From Flavobacterium sp. (GTDB taxonomy: Bacteria > Bacteroidota > Bacteroidia > Flavobacteriales > Flavobacteriaceae): a stretch of DNA of 45,094 nt. The position numbers and the translations under genes were made by a program. Below, piece by piece: positions 1 to 8,718 of the stretch (positions are counted from its first letter, which is position 1; each line of letters starts with the position of its first letter). The notes under the pieces were generated by a model. That model was not told the DNA's origin and ran no database searches. It saw nothing but the letters and a program-made list of their open reading frames with translations. Location: NCBI GenBank assembly GCA_017984035.1, contig JAGOAF010000006.1, positions 1-45,094 of the forward strand. Direction: 5' to 3'.

Positions 1-119
1 AGTTCTTCAAGCAACAATTGTGCAATGGTTAATTTTTCTGCAGCAGAAAACGATACTCCCGATGTTTGTTCTCCATCGCGAAGTGTCGTGTCCATTATTT
101 CAATTTTTCTTTTTCCCAT
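1..119 (-). CDS. leuA: 2-isopropylmalate synthase family protein, N-terminal part (runs off window)
   Basis: Only the first 39 codons are in the window. They read MGKRKIEIMDTTLRDGEQ followed by a helix rich in Ala, Leu and Glu. DTTLRDGEQ is the signature of the HMG-CoA-lyase-like TIM barrel shared by 2-isopropylmalate synthase, citramalate synthase and homocitrate synthase; its Asp binds the catalytic metal. The position directly downstream of leuC and leuD on the same strand makes a leucine-pathway synthase (acetyl-CoA plus 2-oxoisovalerate) most likely, but citramalate synthase cannot be excluded from so short a piece. A second in-frame ATG one codon upstream (120-122) is an equally possible start. 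Confidence 0.7.
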   Translation of the reverse strand, partial: MGKRKIEIMDTTLRDGEQTSGVSFSAAEKLTIAQLLLEE

Positions 120-195
120 CATCAATTTGATTCTAAAAGCACTTTGATTTCGAAATTTTGAAATCAAATGAGTTTATTTGTATAAAACGGTAAAA

Positions 196-238
196 GCAGT
201 TACCCGGTCAAACTGTAAATTTGACAATTGGTAACTGC
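196..238 (-). terminator. two-tier hairpin between leuD and the synthase gene
   Basis: An outer stem of 9 bp (196-204 GCAGTTACC with 230-238 GGTAACTGC) encloses an inner stem of 6 bp (207-212 GTCAAA with 220-225 TTTGAC). On the minus strand it is followed by TTTTA and a second T-rich run. It lies after the leuD stop and about 75 nt before the next start codon. It could be a partial terminator or a processing/attenuation element that sets the ratio of LeuCD to the synthase. The interrupted T-tract makes it weaker than the other terminators in this window. Confidence 0.5.
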
Positions 239-255
239 ATTTGTACTGTTTGGTT

Positions 256-852
256 TTAGTAAGGCAATTGGTTAGCAAAACCAACAATCTCTTCCTTCAT
301 GTTTTGTAAGTAATCAATATCATCAAAACCGTTGATCATATTGTTCTTTTTGTATCCGTTGATAGCAAAAGACTCGCTTTGACCTGTAGCCAATAACGTG
401 ATGGTTTGTGCTGGTAAATTGATTTCCAATTCGGTATTTGGATCTGCTTCAATAGCGTTGAAAATAGTATCAGCAAATTCTGGACTTACTTGAACAGGAA
501 GGACTCCAATGTTCAAACAATTTCCTTTGAAAATATCTGCAAAGAAACTAGACACTACCGCTCTGAATCCGTAATCGTAAACTGCCCAAGCTGCGTGCTC
601 TCTAGAAGAACCTGAACCAAAGTTCTTTCCTCCTACAAGAATTTTCCCGCTATACGTTGAATTGTTTAAAACGAAATCTGCTTTTGGAGTATCGTCTCCA
701 TTGTATCTCCAGTCTCTGAAAAGATTGTCACCAAAACCTTCACGTTTGGTCGCTTTCAAGAAACGTGCTGGTATAATTTGATCGGTATCTACGTTTTCTA
801 TAGGTAGTGGCACCGCACTACTTCTAAGAACATTAAATTTATCGTATGCCAT
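256..852 (-). CDS. leuD: 3-isopropylmalate dehydratase small subunit
   Basis: LeuD is the swivelling domain that joins LeuC to isomerise 2-isopropylmalate to 3-isopropylmalate in cytoplasmic leucine synthesis. At 198 residues it has the normal bacterial length. Visible family motifs are NVDTDQIIPARFLK (residues about 20-33), GKNFGSGSSREHAAWAV (about 75-91), which holds the substrate-contacting Ser/Arg segment, and the SSFFADIFKGNCLNIGVLP segment (about 101-119). It begins at an ATG on minus at 852. It is separated from leuC by a 480-bp interval holding a four-helix-bundle gene, although leuC and leuD are usually close together. Confidence 0.97.
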   Translation of the reverse strand: MAYDKFNVLRSSAVPLPIENVDTDQIIPARFLKATKREGFGDNLFRDWRYNGDDTPKADFVLNNSTYSGKILVGGKNFGSGSSREHAAWAVYDYGFRAVVSSFFADIFKGNCLNIGVLPVQVSPEFADTIFNAIEADPNTELEINLPAQTITLLATGQSESFAINGYKKNNMINGFDDIDYLQNMKEEIVGFANQLPY

Positions 853-884
853 TTTTCTTTGTTTTTTTTGGCAGTCTACCTTGG

Positions 885-902
885 GCCTTGAGCTTTGGGC
901 TA
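885..902 (+). repeat. left inverted repeat of the leuC/leuD insert
   Basis: GCCTTGAGCTTTGGGCTA reads on plus here. The complement of 1312-1329 gives GCCTTGAGCTTTCGGCTA, so the two are inverted copies matching at 17 of 18 positions. The pair brackets the four-helix-bundle gene. A further short inverted pair, GCAGT (871-875) and ACTGC (905-909), surrounds this copy. Confidence 0.75.
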
Positions 903-916
903 AAACTGCACTAAAT

Positions 917-1270
917 TTATTGATTTAATTTTAGTCTTAATTGATAAATCTGTTTTCTGATTTGAATGACTTTTGTTTCTAAAATCGTATGGATTTCAGA
1001 GTTTAGATATTTCAAATCAAAAGTGAGTAATAATAAATATTCTACTTCTGAACAAGAGGCAATTGCGATATTCAAATATCTTGCAAATTCTTTTTCGGAA
1101 TTAGAACCACAACCTTCGGCAAAATTCGTTGGAATAGAAGAAACCGCTCTTCTCAATTGACTTGTTAATCCAAATAATTCTTCTTTCGGAAACTCTTTTG
1201 TTACTTGATAAATCTCAAGTACAAACAAATGACTTTCTTGCCAAGCGTTATATTTTCTAAAATCTCTCAT
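917..1270 (-). CDS. four-helix-bundle protein (23S rRNA intervening-sequence protein family)
   Basis: This is a 117-residue cytoplasmic protein. The opening MRDFRKYNAWQESHLFVLEIY, the central TSQLRRAVSSIPTNFAEGCG (about residues 36-55) and the EFARYLNIAIASCSEVEYLL helix (about 61-80) are hallmarks of the S23/TIGR02436 four-helix-bundle family, which form pentameric bundles. Their molecular role is not settled; related proteins act as accessory subunits of diversity-generating retroelements, but no reverse transcriptase is present here. It is co-oriented with leuC and leuD, so it is presumably transcribed with them. A shorter open frame on the opposite strand is its mirror image and was not called. 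Confidence 0.93.
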   Translation of the reverse strand: MRDFRKYNAWQESHLFVLEIYQVTKEFPKEELFGLTSQLRRAVSSIPTNFAEGCGSNSEKEFARYLNIAIASCSEVEYLLLLTFDLKYLNSEIHTILETKVIQIRKQIYQLRLKLNQ

Positions 1271-1311
1271 CTTTTTTTATGCTTTGGCTAATTACCAAGG
1301 CTCATAGCTAA

Positions 1312-1329
1312 TAGCCGAAAGCTCAAGGC
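1312..1329 (-). repeat. right inverted repeat of the leuC/leuD insert
   Basis: This is the complementary partner of 885-902, with one mismatch in 18. It overlaps the right arm of a local imperfect hairpin (1281-1322) and ends 3 bp before the leuC stop codon complement at 1333. Confidence 0.75.
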
Positions 1330-1332
1330 TTT

Positions 1333-2727
1333 TTAAAACAAATCTCTAGGATCAGTCAATTTACCTGTAACTGCAGCTGCAGCAGCCATAATTGGACTTG
1401 CCAATAAAGTTCTTGAACCAGGGCCTTGACGACCTTCAAAGTTTCTGTTTGAGGTACTAACTGCATATTTTCCCGCAGGGACTTTGTCATCATTCATAGC
1501 TAAACAAGCCGAACATCCTGGTTGACGCAATACAAATCCTGCTTCAGTAAGAATATCTAGCAATCCTTCCTCTTTAATTTGTGCTTCCACAACATGAGAG
1601 CCTGGAACCAACCAAGCGGTAACATTGTCTGCTTTTTTTCTTCCTTTTACAATTTCTGTAAAGGCTCTAAAATCTTCAATACGTCCATTAGTACAACTTC
1701 CTAAGAAAACATAGTCAATTGGTTTGCCAATCATTACATCATTTTCTTCGAAGCCCATATAGGCTAATGATTTTTTATAGGTTTCTTCGCCACCTTCTAC
1801 TTGGTTGGCATTTGGGATATGTTTAGAAATACCAATTCCCATTCCAGGATTAGTACCATAGGTAATCATGGGTTCAATATCCGAAGCTTTGATGTTTAAT
1901 TCAGCATCAAATTCTGCATCAGCATCCGTTTTTAAAGTTTTCCAATAGGCAACTGCTTTGTCCCAAGCGGCACCTTTTGGCGCGTGTAATCTTCCTTCTA
2001 AGAAATCAAAAGTAGTCTGGTCCGGAGCAATCATACCCCCTCGAGCACCCATTTCGATACTTAGGTTACACACAGTCATACGTCCTTCCATCGTCATGTT
2101 TTCAAAAACATCACCGGCATATTCGACAAAATATCCTGTACCACCTGAAGTAGTTAATTGGGCAATAATATAAAGTGCTACGTCTTTTGGACCTACTCCT
2201 TTGCTTAATTGACCGTTTACGTTGATGCGCATTTTTTTAGGTTTTGGCTGCATAATACATTGTGTAGACAATACCATTTCTACTTCAGAAGTTCCGATAC
2301 CAAAAGCAATAGCTCCAAAAGCACCGTGTGTAGAAGTGTGTGAATCTCCACAAACAATAGTTGCACCCGGAAGCGTAATTCCATTTTCTGGACCTACCAC
2401 GTGAACAATTCCATTTTTTTGGTGACCTAATCCCCAGTGAGAAATACCATATTCATTTGCATTATCTTCAAGTGCTTTCAATTGATTGGCTGAAAGTGGG
2501 TCTGCAACGGGTAAGTGTTGGTTTATGGTTGGTGTGTTGTGATCGGCAGTAGCAAAAGTACGCTCTGGATATAAAACCGAAATACCTCGTGTTTTTAAAC
2601 CTAAAAAGGCAACAGGACTAGTAACTTCATGGATGAAGTGGCGGTCAATAAAAAACACGTCTGGTCCATCTTCAATCTTACGCACTACGTGCGAATCCCA
2701 TACTTTGTCAAATAATGTTTTACTCAT
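1333..2727 (-). CDS. leuC: 3-isopropylmalate dehydratase large subunit
   Basis: LeuC is the aconitase-family [4Fe-4S] subunit that, with LeuD, converts 2-isopropylmalate to 3-isopropylmalate. It is 464 residues, the usual length. Visible are [16 protein letters not shown] (about 25-40), the [19 protein letters not shown] segment (about 127-145), and the cluster-ligand cysteines in FLGSCTNGR (about 342-350) and [10 protein letters not shown] (about 405-414). The ATG at 2727 gives the family N-terminus [15 protein letters not shown]. It is the first gene of the minus-strand leu cluster; a -7-like box lies about 70 nt upstream. Confidence 0.98.
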   Translation of the reverse strand: MSKTLFDKVWDSHVVRKIEDGPDVFFIDRHFIHEVTSPVAFLGLKTRGISVLYPERTFATADHNTPTINQHLPVADPLSANQLKALEDNANEYGISHWGLGHQKNGIVHVVGPENGITLPGATIVCGDSHTSTHGAFGAIAFGIGTSEVEMVLSTQCIMQPKPKKMRINVNGQLSKGVGPKDVALYIIAQLTTSGGTGYFVEYAGDVFENMTMEGRMTVCNLSIEMGARGGMIAPDQTTFDFLEGRLHAPKGAAWDKAVAYWKTLKTDADAEFDAELNIKASDIEPMITYGTNPGMGIGISKHIPNANQVEGGEETYKKSLAYMGFEENDVMIGKPIDYVFLGSCTNGRIEDFRAFTEIVKGRKKADNVTAWLVPGSHVVEAQIKEEGLLDILTEAGFVLRQPGCSACLAMNDDKVPAGKYAVSTSNRNFEGRQGPGSRTLLASPIMAAAAAVTGKLTDPRDLF

Positions 2728-3371
2728 TGTAACTATTTTTTAAATGTATTTCTGTGTTTTCACTATCGGGTTTTGGAACCCAATTGTAAGAATTGATGCA
2801 AAAATAAAAAAAGAATTAAAGTCCCCTTGATACAATACGTACTATATACGATACCCAAAATGGCTTAATCAATACGATTAGTAGTACAATAAATTCCGTT
2901 TTGAATGTATTTAACTATTGCTATGTCATTTGAGATTATTTAAAACTTCTTTTTATTGGGTTTTTCTCTATTTTTAGAATATGCAAATTTAGGCTTGTTT
3001 TGGCCTAAATTGACGATTTTTTGATGAAAAAATGTAACAAATGAAGGTAAAATAGTCATAATTTGGAAATTTTTGAAAAATTTGATTTTTTGATTTGAAT
3101 CATTTTTATGCCTTTTTGAGCTTTAATTTTGAAAAATAAAACAGTACTAATTCTCCCTTTTTTTTAAGTTCATTTTACGACATCCAAAAAAATAAAACAC
3201 TATTTTTTTGTTAATAACTTCCCGATTTTTTTAGCCTAAAAAAAACTAAATTTGAAACTCATTTTTTTTGAGTTTTTCTAATTATAAAATGTTTGCAACC
3301 AGTTAAATAAACAACTGAAATCAATCCGATTTTAGTTCCCGACCATAACCGGCGGGCTGGGATGAAGCTTT
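2728..3371. other. 644-bp AT-rich divergent intergenic region between leuC and dnaE
   Basis: No convincing gene was seen. It must contain the promoters of the leu operon (minus) and of dnaE (plus). Notable pieces are the leuC -7-like box (2799-2806); a stem-loop AAACTCA/TGAGTTT at 3255-3275 with a T-rich loop; a weak -7-like AATGTTTG at 3288-3295 before dnaE; and a short GC-rich patch just before the dnaE start (about 3338-3362), out of keeping with its surroundings. Long A and T runs fill the rest. Confidence 0.5.
2799..2806 (-). promoter_or_regulatory. -7-like box for the leu operon
   Basis: The minus strand reads TATTTTTG, matching the Bacteroidota -7 consensus TAnnTTTG. No TTG was found at the expected 17-20 nt upstream, so support is partial. 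The leader of about 65 nt that would follow contains a small hairpin (2768-2781, GGGTT/AACCC) near the leuC start. Confidence 0.35.
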
Positions 3372-6300
3372 ATGTACTTAATATTCGATACCGAAACCAC
3401 AGGTTTACCAAAGCGTTGGGATGCGCCCATCACCGATACTAACAACTGGCCACGTTGTATTCAAATTGCTTGGCAGTTGCACGATGATATGGGAAAACTC
3501 ATCGAGCATCAAGACTATTTGGTTAAACCAGAAGGGTTTAATATTCCGTATGATGCGGAAAGAATTCACGGTATTTCTACAGAATTAGCAGAGGCGGAGG
3601 GGATTTCTTTGGCAGAAGTGTTAGAAAAATTCAATATTGCTTTGGCCAAAGCCCAATTTATTGTGGGTCAAAATTTAGGTTTTGATGTTAATATTATGGG
3701 ATGCGAATTCCACCGGATGGGAGTAGCATCTCCAATGGCAACGCTACCTGTATTAGATACTTGTACTGAGGTAACGGCGTCACTTTTGCAATTACCAGGA
3801 GGACGTGGTGGGAAATTCAAATTGCCTACTTTGACTGAATTACACAGCTATCTTTTTAATCGACCTTTCGCAGAAGCGCACAACGCAACTGCCGATGTGG
3901 AAGCTACAACACGTTGTTTTTTAGAATTAATTCGTCGAGAAGTATTTACAAAGGAAGAATTAGATGTGCCTGCTTCTTATTTCCAAGATTTTCAAAATAG
4001 AAACCCAAGAGCTATTGAATTAATTGGTCTAAAACATATTAACTTAAAAGAAGCCTCAGATCGAATTCGTCAGCAGTTTGGGGAGAAACAAACAGAAACG
4101 GTTTCTAAAGCCACCCTTTCGGAGAATAAAAAAGTACTGATAGATGCTGATTTTGTTCATCTTCATAATCATACGCAGTTCTCCGTTTTGCAATCTACGA
4201 TTAGTATTGCAGCCTTGGTAAAAGCGGCAGCGCAACAAAAAATGCCTGCAGTGGCAATGACAGATCATGCCAATTTAATGGGGGCATTTCATTTTGTTCG
4301 TGATATTTTAGCACACAATAAATCGGTTGCAGCCAAGAATAAGACGGCAATCGAGAATGGAGAGGAACCCACTGAAGTGGCAATGAAACCAATTGTAGGA
4401 TGTGAGTTTTTTGTTTGCGAAGACCACAAAGATAAATCTCGAAAAGATAACGGTTACCAAATTGTCCTTTTGGCAAAGACTAAAAAAGGATACCATAATT
4501 TGGCCAAAATGTCTTCGATTGCCTACACCGAAGGTTTTTATTATGTACCCAGAATTGACAAAAAAGTCATACAAGAATACAAAGAAGATATTATCGTTTT
4601 GTCTGGAAATCTCTACGGAGAAATTCCTAACAAGGTTTTGAATTTGGGTGAAAATCAAGCTGAAGAAGCATTGCTTTGGTGGAAAAACGAATTCCAAAAC
4701 GATTTTTATATTGAGGTCATGCGCCACAATCAAGAAGATGAAAATCGTGTCAATTCGGCATTAGTAACTTTAGCTAGAAAGCACGATGTGAAGTTGATTG
4801 CGACCAATAATATTTTTTATGTTGATAAAGAAAATGCCAATGCCCATGATATTTTATTGTGTGTTCGCGATGGCGAAAAACAGACTACACCGATAGGTCG
4901 CGGTCGCGGTTATCGTTATGGTTTGCCTAATCAGGAATATTATTTCAAGTCGGGTGAGGAGATGAAACAACTCTTTAACGACTTGCCTGAAGCGATTTCA
5001 AATATTTCCGAAATTGTAGATAAAATTGAAATTTACGATTTAGCAAGAGATGTTCTATTGCCAAAGTTTGAAATCCCAATTGAATTTTTAGTCCCTGAAG
5101 ATGAAACAGATGGAGGAAAGCGAGGGGAGAATAAATACTTGCGTCACCTCACTTTTGAAGGAGCAAAGAAAAGATATCCAGAAATCACCACCGAAATTCA
5201 AGAGCGATTGGATTTTGAGTTGATGACAATTGAAAATTCGGGTTATCCAGGATACTTTTTGATTGTACAAGATTTCATCGCCGAAGCCAGAAATATGGGT
5301 GTATCTGTAGGTCCAGGAAGGGGTTCTGCAGCGGGTTCAGTAGTGGCCTATTGTTTGAAAATCACCAATATTGATCCGCTAAAATACAATCTACTTTTTG
5401 AGCGTTTCTTAAATCCAGATCGTGTGTCATTACCCGATATTGATATTGATTTTGATGATGAAGGGCGAAGCAGTGTTATGGATTATGTGATTCGAAAATA
5501 CGGTTCCAAGCAAGTGGCACAAATTATTACCTATGGTAAAATGGCAACCAAATCAGCCATTCGTGACACGGCGCGTGTGTTGGATTTGCCTTTGTTTGAG
5601 GCCGATAAAATCGCAAAGTTAATTCCAGGAATGATGCCGTCGAAATGGAATTTGGCTCGTTTTCTAAACGAAGACGACGCTTTAATTAAAAAAACGGTTC
5701 GTCCAGAAGAATACGATAAAATCAAAGAATTAATTGGCTTGGCTGCTGGGAGTGATTTAGGTGGTGAAACGATTCAACAAGCTAAAGTTTTAGAAGGTAA
5801 CTTGCGAAATACAGGAATTCACGCTTGTGGTGTGATTATTACGCCAGATGACATAACGAATTTTGTGCCGGTTGCAACAGCCAAAGATTCGGATTTGTAT
5901 GTGACCCAATTTGACAACTCGGTAGTAGAAAGTGCCGGTTTGTTAAAGATGGATTTCTTGGGGTTGAAAACCCTAACTTTGATAAAAGACACCGTTAAAT
6001 TAGTGAAATACCGATCTGGAATTGATTTAAACCCAGATGAATTTCCAATTGACGATTTAAAAACATACGAATTATTTCAAAGGGGAGAGACAGTAGGAAT
6101 TTTTCAATATGAGAGTCCGGGAATGCAAAAATACATGAAGGAATTAAAACCAACGGTTTTTCCAGATTTGATTGCTATGAATGCCTTGTATCGTCCAGGA
6201 CCAATTGCCTACATCCCAAGTTTTATTAAGCGTAAAAATGGTGAAGAACCAATTGTATATGACTTAGATGATTGCGAAGAGTTATTGAAAGATACCTACG

Positions 6301-7913
6301 GAATTACGGTTTACCAGGAGCAGGTTATGCTTTTGTCACAAAAATTAGCTGATTTTTCTAAGGGTGATGCTGATGTTTTGCGTAAAGCAATGGGGAAAAA
6401 GATGATTGATGTCTTAGCTAAAATGGAGCCCAAATTCATTGAGCAAGCTATGGCAAAAGGACACGCCAAAGACAAATTAGAGAAAATTTGGAACGACTGG
6501 AAAGCCTTTGCAGAATATGCGTTTAATAAATCGCACTCTACTTGTTATGCTTGGATTGCCTATCAAACGGCTTATTTGAAAGCCAATTATCCTGCCGAAT
6601 ATATGGCGGCGGTACTTTCAAATAATATGAGTGATATTAAGCAAGTGTCATTCTTTATGGAAGAATGTAAGCGAATGGGCTTGCAGGTTTTAGGTCCAGA
6701 TGTCAATGAGTCATTTTATAAATTTACTGTAAACGATGATTATGCCGTTCGTTTCGGAATGGGAGCGATAAAAGGAGTAGGGTCAGGGGCTGTAGCCACT
6801 ATTGTAGAAAACAGAAAAGACGGAAAATACAAATCAATTTTTGATTTGACAAAACGCATTGATTTGCGTGCCGCGAATAAAAAAGCATTAGAAAATTTAG
6901 CCTTAGCTGGCGGATTTGATTCGTTTGAAGGCACTACTCGAGCACAATATTTCCATGATGATGGCGATGGTATTACGTTCTATGAAAAAGCCATGCGTTA
7001 CGGCGCCAAGTTTCAAGAAAACGAAAATTCATCGCAAGTGAGTTTGTTTGGAGAAAGCAGCGATGTTCAAATTGCCGAACCGGTAGTTCCCCCTTGTGAG
7101 GATTGGAGTACCATGGAAAAATTAGCCAAGGAAAAAGAAGTGGTTGGAATTTATATTTCGGGGCATCCGTTGGATGATTTTAAGTTTGAGATGAAATACT
7201 TCTGCAATGCCAAATTGGAGGCTCTGAAACATTTGGAACACTACGTAGGTAAGACGCTTTCTTTTGGCGGAATAATCAATAACGTACAACATAGAGTTGC
7301 TAAAAATGGTAAAGGTTGGGCTTCCTTTTTTCTAGAAGGATATGATGAAAGTTATGAGTTTAGAATCTTTGGAGAAGAGTATTTGAAATTCCGTCACTTT
7401 TTGATTCAAAACAACTTCACCTACATGCGCGTTTTGGTTAAAGAAGGTTGGGCTGACAAAGAAACGGGTAAAAAAGGAGAGCCTCGATTACAGTTTACAT
7501 TGATCCAATATTTACAGGATGTGTTACCGTCATTTGCTAAAAAGCTAGTTTTGTTGTTGAATATTAATGATATTCAAGCCGATTTTATCCAGCAGTTGAA
7601 CCAACTTTTTCAAGATAACAAAGGCGATAATACGGTCGCTTTCGAAATAATGGAATTGGAAAAAATTACTAAAATTGTCGAAACTACCTCTGAAGTGACT
7701 GAAGCTGAAGAAGAATTATTTGTAGAAGAAACTGATGCTGAGGATGTCGATGTCCCTTTGATAGAAACTCAAAAAATGACAACAACTACCGAAGTGGAAG
7801 AAATTAATGTCGTAACCAAATTAAGTATGCCAAGTCGCAAGTTAAAAGTCAAAATATCCAACGAGCTCTTATTGGAATTAGAGAAAAGACAGATTAACTT
7901 TAAGTTGAATTAA
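3372..7913 (+). CDS. dnaE: DNA polymerase III alpha subunit with fused N-terminal 3'-5' exonuclease
   Basis: This is the replicative polymerase, 1513 residues. Residues 1-185 are a DEDDh proofreading domain: FDTETTG gives D6 and E8, QNLGFDVN gives D105, and HNATADVE gives H170 and D175. A PHP domain follows from about residue 261 (VHLHNHTQFS). The polymerase core has GPGRGSAAGS and PDIDIDFDDEGR with catalytic D689 and D691. An OB fold begins near residue 1293 (KTLSFGGIINNVQHRVAKNG), followed by an acidic tail (about 1435-1475). The fused exonuclease replaces a separate epsilon subunit and is known from Bacteroidota. The gene stands alone ahead of trxA, with no obvious terminator between them. 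Confidence 0.97.
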   Translation: MYLIFDTETTGLPKRWDAPITDTNNWPRCIQIAWQLHDDMGKLIEHQDYLVKPEGFNIPYDAERIHGISTELAEAEGISLAEVLEKFNIALAKAQFIVGQNLGFDVNIMGCEFHRMGVASPMATLPVLDTCTEVTASLLQLPGGRGGKFKLPTLTELHSYLFNRPFAEAHNATADVEATTRCFLELIRREVFTKEELDVPASYFQDFQNRNPRAIELIGLKHINLKEASDRIRQQFGEKQTETVSKATLSENKKVLIDADFVHLHNHTQFSVLQSTISIAALVKAAAQQKMPAVAMTDHANLMGAFHFVRDILAHNKSVAAKNKTAIENGEEPTEVAMKPIVGCEFFVCEDHKDKSRKDNGYQIVLLAKTKKGYHNLAKMSSIAYTEGFYYVPRIDKKVIQEYKEDIIVLSGNLYGEIPNKVLNLGENQAEEALLWWKNEFQNDFYIEVMRHNQEDENRVNSALVTLARKHDVKLIATNNIFYVDKENANAHDILLCVRDGEKQTTPIGRGRGYRYGLPNQEYYFKSGEEMKQLFNDLPEAISNISEIVDKIEIYDLARDVLLPKFEIPIEFLVPEDETDGGKRGENKYLRHLTFEGAKKRYPEITTEIQERLDFELMTIENSGYPGYFLIVQDFIAEARNMGVSVGPGRGSAAGSVVAYCLKITNIDPLKYNLLFERFLNPDRVSLPDIDIDFDDEGRSSVMDYVIRKYGSKQVAQIITYGKMATKSAIRDTARVLDLPLFEADKIAKLIPGMMPSKWNLARFLNEDDALIKKTVRPEEYDKIKELIGLAAGSDLGGETIQQAKVLEGNLRNTGIHACGVIITPDDITNFVPVATAKDSDLYVTQFDNSVVESAGLLKMDFLGLKTLTLIKDTVKLVKYRSGIDLNPDEFPIDDLKTYELFQRGETVGIFQYESPGMQKYMKELKPTVFPDLIAMNALYRPGPIAYIPSFIKRKNGEEPIVYDLDDCEELLKDTYGITVYQEQVMLLSQKLADFSKGDADVLRKAMGKKMIDVLAKMEPKFIEQAMAKGHAKDKLEKIWNDWKAFAEYAFNKSHSTCYAWIAYQTAYLKANYPAEYMAAVLSNNMSDIKQVSFFMEECKRMGLQVLGPDVNESFYKFTVNDDYAVRFGMGAIKGVGSGAVATIVENRKDGKYKSIFDLTKRIDLRAANKKALENLALAGGFDSFEGTTRAQYFHDDGDGITFYEKAMRYGAKFQENENSSQVSLFGESSDVQIAEPVVPPCEDWSTMEKLAKEKEVVGIYISGHPLDDFKFEMKYFCNAKLEALKHLEHYVGKTLSFGGIINNVQHRVAKNGKGWASFFLEGYDESYEFRIFGEEYLKFRHFLIQNNFTYMRVLVKEGWADKETGKKGEPRLQFTLIQYLQDVLPSFAKKLVLLLNINDIQADFIQQLNQLFQDNKGDNTVAFEIMELEKITKIVETTSEVTEAEEELFVEETDAEDVDVPLIETQKMTTTTEVEEINVVTKLSMPSRKLKVKISNELLLELEKRQINFKLN

Positions 7914-7988
7914 TTGCTACATAATAAAAGGCAATACTTTCATAATCAAAACTAATTTTGCAGTGATGTAAAAACGGTTTTTAATTTA

Positions 7989-7996
7989 TAAATTTG
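7989..7996 (+). promoter_or_regulatory. -7-like box upstream of trxA
   Basis: TAAATTTG matches the Bacteroidota -7 consensus TAnnTTTG and lies 34 nt before the trxA ATG. A clear TTG at the right distance is not present, so this is a moderate call. Confidence 0.45.
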
Positions 7997-8030
7997 CATC
8001 ACAATAATAAACAAACAAAATTAAGATATT

Positions 8031-8348
8031 ATGGCATTAGCAATAACAGACGCTACTTTTGATGAAGTAGTTTTGAAATCGGACAAACCAGTATTAGTAG
8101 ATTTTTGGGCAGCTTGGTGTGGACCATGTAGAATGGTTGGACCAATCGTTGATGAATTAAGTAATGAATACGAAGGTAAAGTAGTGGTTGGGAAAGTGGA
8201 CGTAGATGCCAACCAAGAGTTTGCTGCAAAATATGGCGTTAGAAACATACCTACAGTATTGATTTTCAAAAATGGAGAAGTGGTAGGAAAACAAGTTGGT
8301 GTAGCTCCAAAACAAACCTATGCAGATAGTTTAGATGCATTGTTGTAA
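8031..8348 (+). CDS. trxA: thioredoxin
   Basis: This is a cytoplasmic protein-disulfide reductase of 105 residues, the standard single-domain length. The redox motif WCGPC gives C30 and C33, within [14 protein letters not shown]. The cis-proline loop is in [12 protein letters not shown] (about 77-88). The ATG at 8031 gives a compact fold with no signal peptide. It is followed directly by a strong hairpin terminator, so it is the last gene of its transcript. Confidence 0.97.
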   Translation: MALAITDATFDEVVLKSDKPVLVDFWAAWCGPCRMVGPIVDELSNEYEGKVVVGKVDVDANQEFAAKYGVRNIPTVLIFKNGEVVGKQVGVAPKQTYADSLDALL

Positions 8349-8370
8349 TTAAGGGATTGCATGTTATTAC

Positions 8371-8403
8371 AAAAAAGGATTGGCGAAAGTCAATCCTTTT
8401 TTT
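8371..8403 (+). terminator. rho-independent terminator of trxA
   Basis: Arms AAAAAAGGATTG (8371-8382) and CAATCCTTTTTTT (8391-8403) pair around an 8-nt loop and end in seven T. It begins 22 nt after the trxA stop. Confidence 0.9.
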
Positions 8404-8670
8404 ATCAGTATTTATTGTGCAGTGTGTGTAGTACAGGAAAAAATTGAAACCTATCGATTCTATAACAGGTCTTATAGGCTGCTTTTAATTATGGCTGCAG
8501 TTCAAAATGGATATGGAAATCTTGAGCTAACTACTACTCAAAATACAATTCAATATCTCCTAATTGCGGTTGGTGAAAATTTCAAAAAAAATCCTTTTCG
8601 CCTATTTGGTTGAAAAACAAAACCTTGGTCGATTACTTAACTGATTATTTAATTTTTTTTATAAAAATAC
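8404..8670. other. intergenic stretch without a recognised gene
   Basis: A TTG-initiated open frame of 77 codons crosses this stretch (8380-8613) but it starts inside the trxA terminator, resembles no known family and has irregular composition, so it was not called. Nothing else was recognised before the tRNA promoter. Confidence 0.5.
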
Positions 8671-8700
8671 TTGCGTAAACGGAAATCTGTTGTATATTTG
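8671..8700 (+). promoter_or_regulatory. promoter of tRNA-Asp
   Basis: TTG (8671-8673), a 19-nt spacer and TATATTTG (8693-8700) match the Bacteroidota primary sigma-factor consensus exactly. The predicted start lies a few bases before the tRNA 5' end. Confidence 0.85.
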
Positions 8701-8718
8701 CAACCGCAATTAAGCAGA

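Larger units (their letters stand above)
885..1329 (-). mobile_element. candidate 445-bp inverted-repeat-bounded insert in the leu operon
   Basis: The segment between and including the two 18-bp inverted repeats holds one gene, a four-helix-bundle protein, and nothing else. Its right edge is 3 bp from the leuC stop codon, so it fills the space between leuC and leuD without breaking either. Seen: the repeats, and a further imperfect hairpin at the right end (1281-1322, arms GCTTTGGCTA and TAGCCGAAAGC). Known: genes of this family were first noticed inside 23S rRNA intervening sequences and are scattered in Bacteroidota genomes. Inferred: that the unit moved in as a block. No target-site duplication was identified. 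Confidence 0.45.

Noticed and set aside
966..1160. 64-codon open frame on plus across the four-helix-bundle gene
   Set aside because: It is the mirror of a well-supported family protein on the other strand and has no family features of its own.
885..1329. Diversity-generating retroelement (because the four-helix-bundle family includes accessory proteins of such systems)
   Set aside because: There is no reverse transcriptase, template repeat or variable target gene anywhere in the window.
2728..2880. Leucine attenuator with leader peptide ahead of leuC
   Set aside because: No short open frame with a run of leucine codons and no strong terminator/antiterminator pair was seen; only a small 5-bp hairpin (2768-2781).
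4056..4733. Overlapping antisense open frames inside dnaE
   Set aside because: They mirror a strong, fully conserved coding sequence, and their translations show no domain.
8380..8613. 77-codon open frame after trxA
   Set aside because: It starts with TTG inside the trxA terminator stem, shows no known motif and has no ribosome-binding site.
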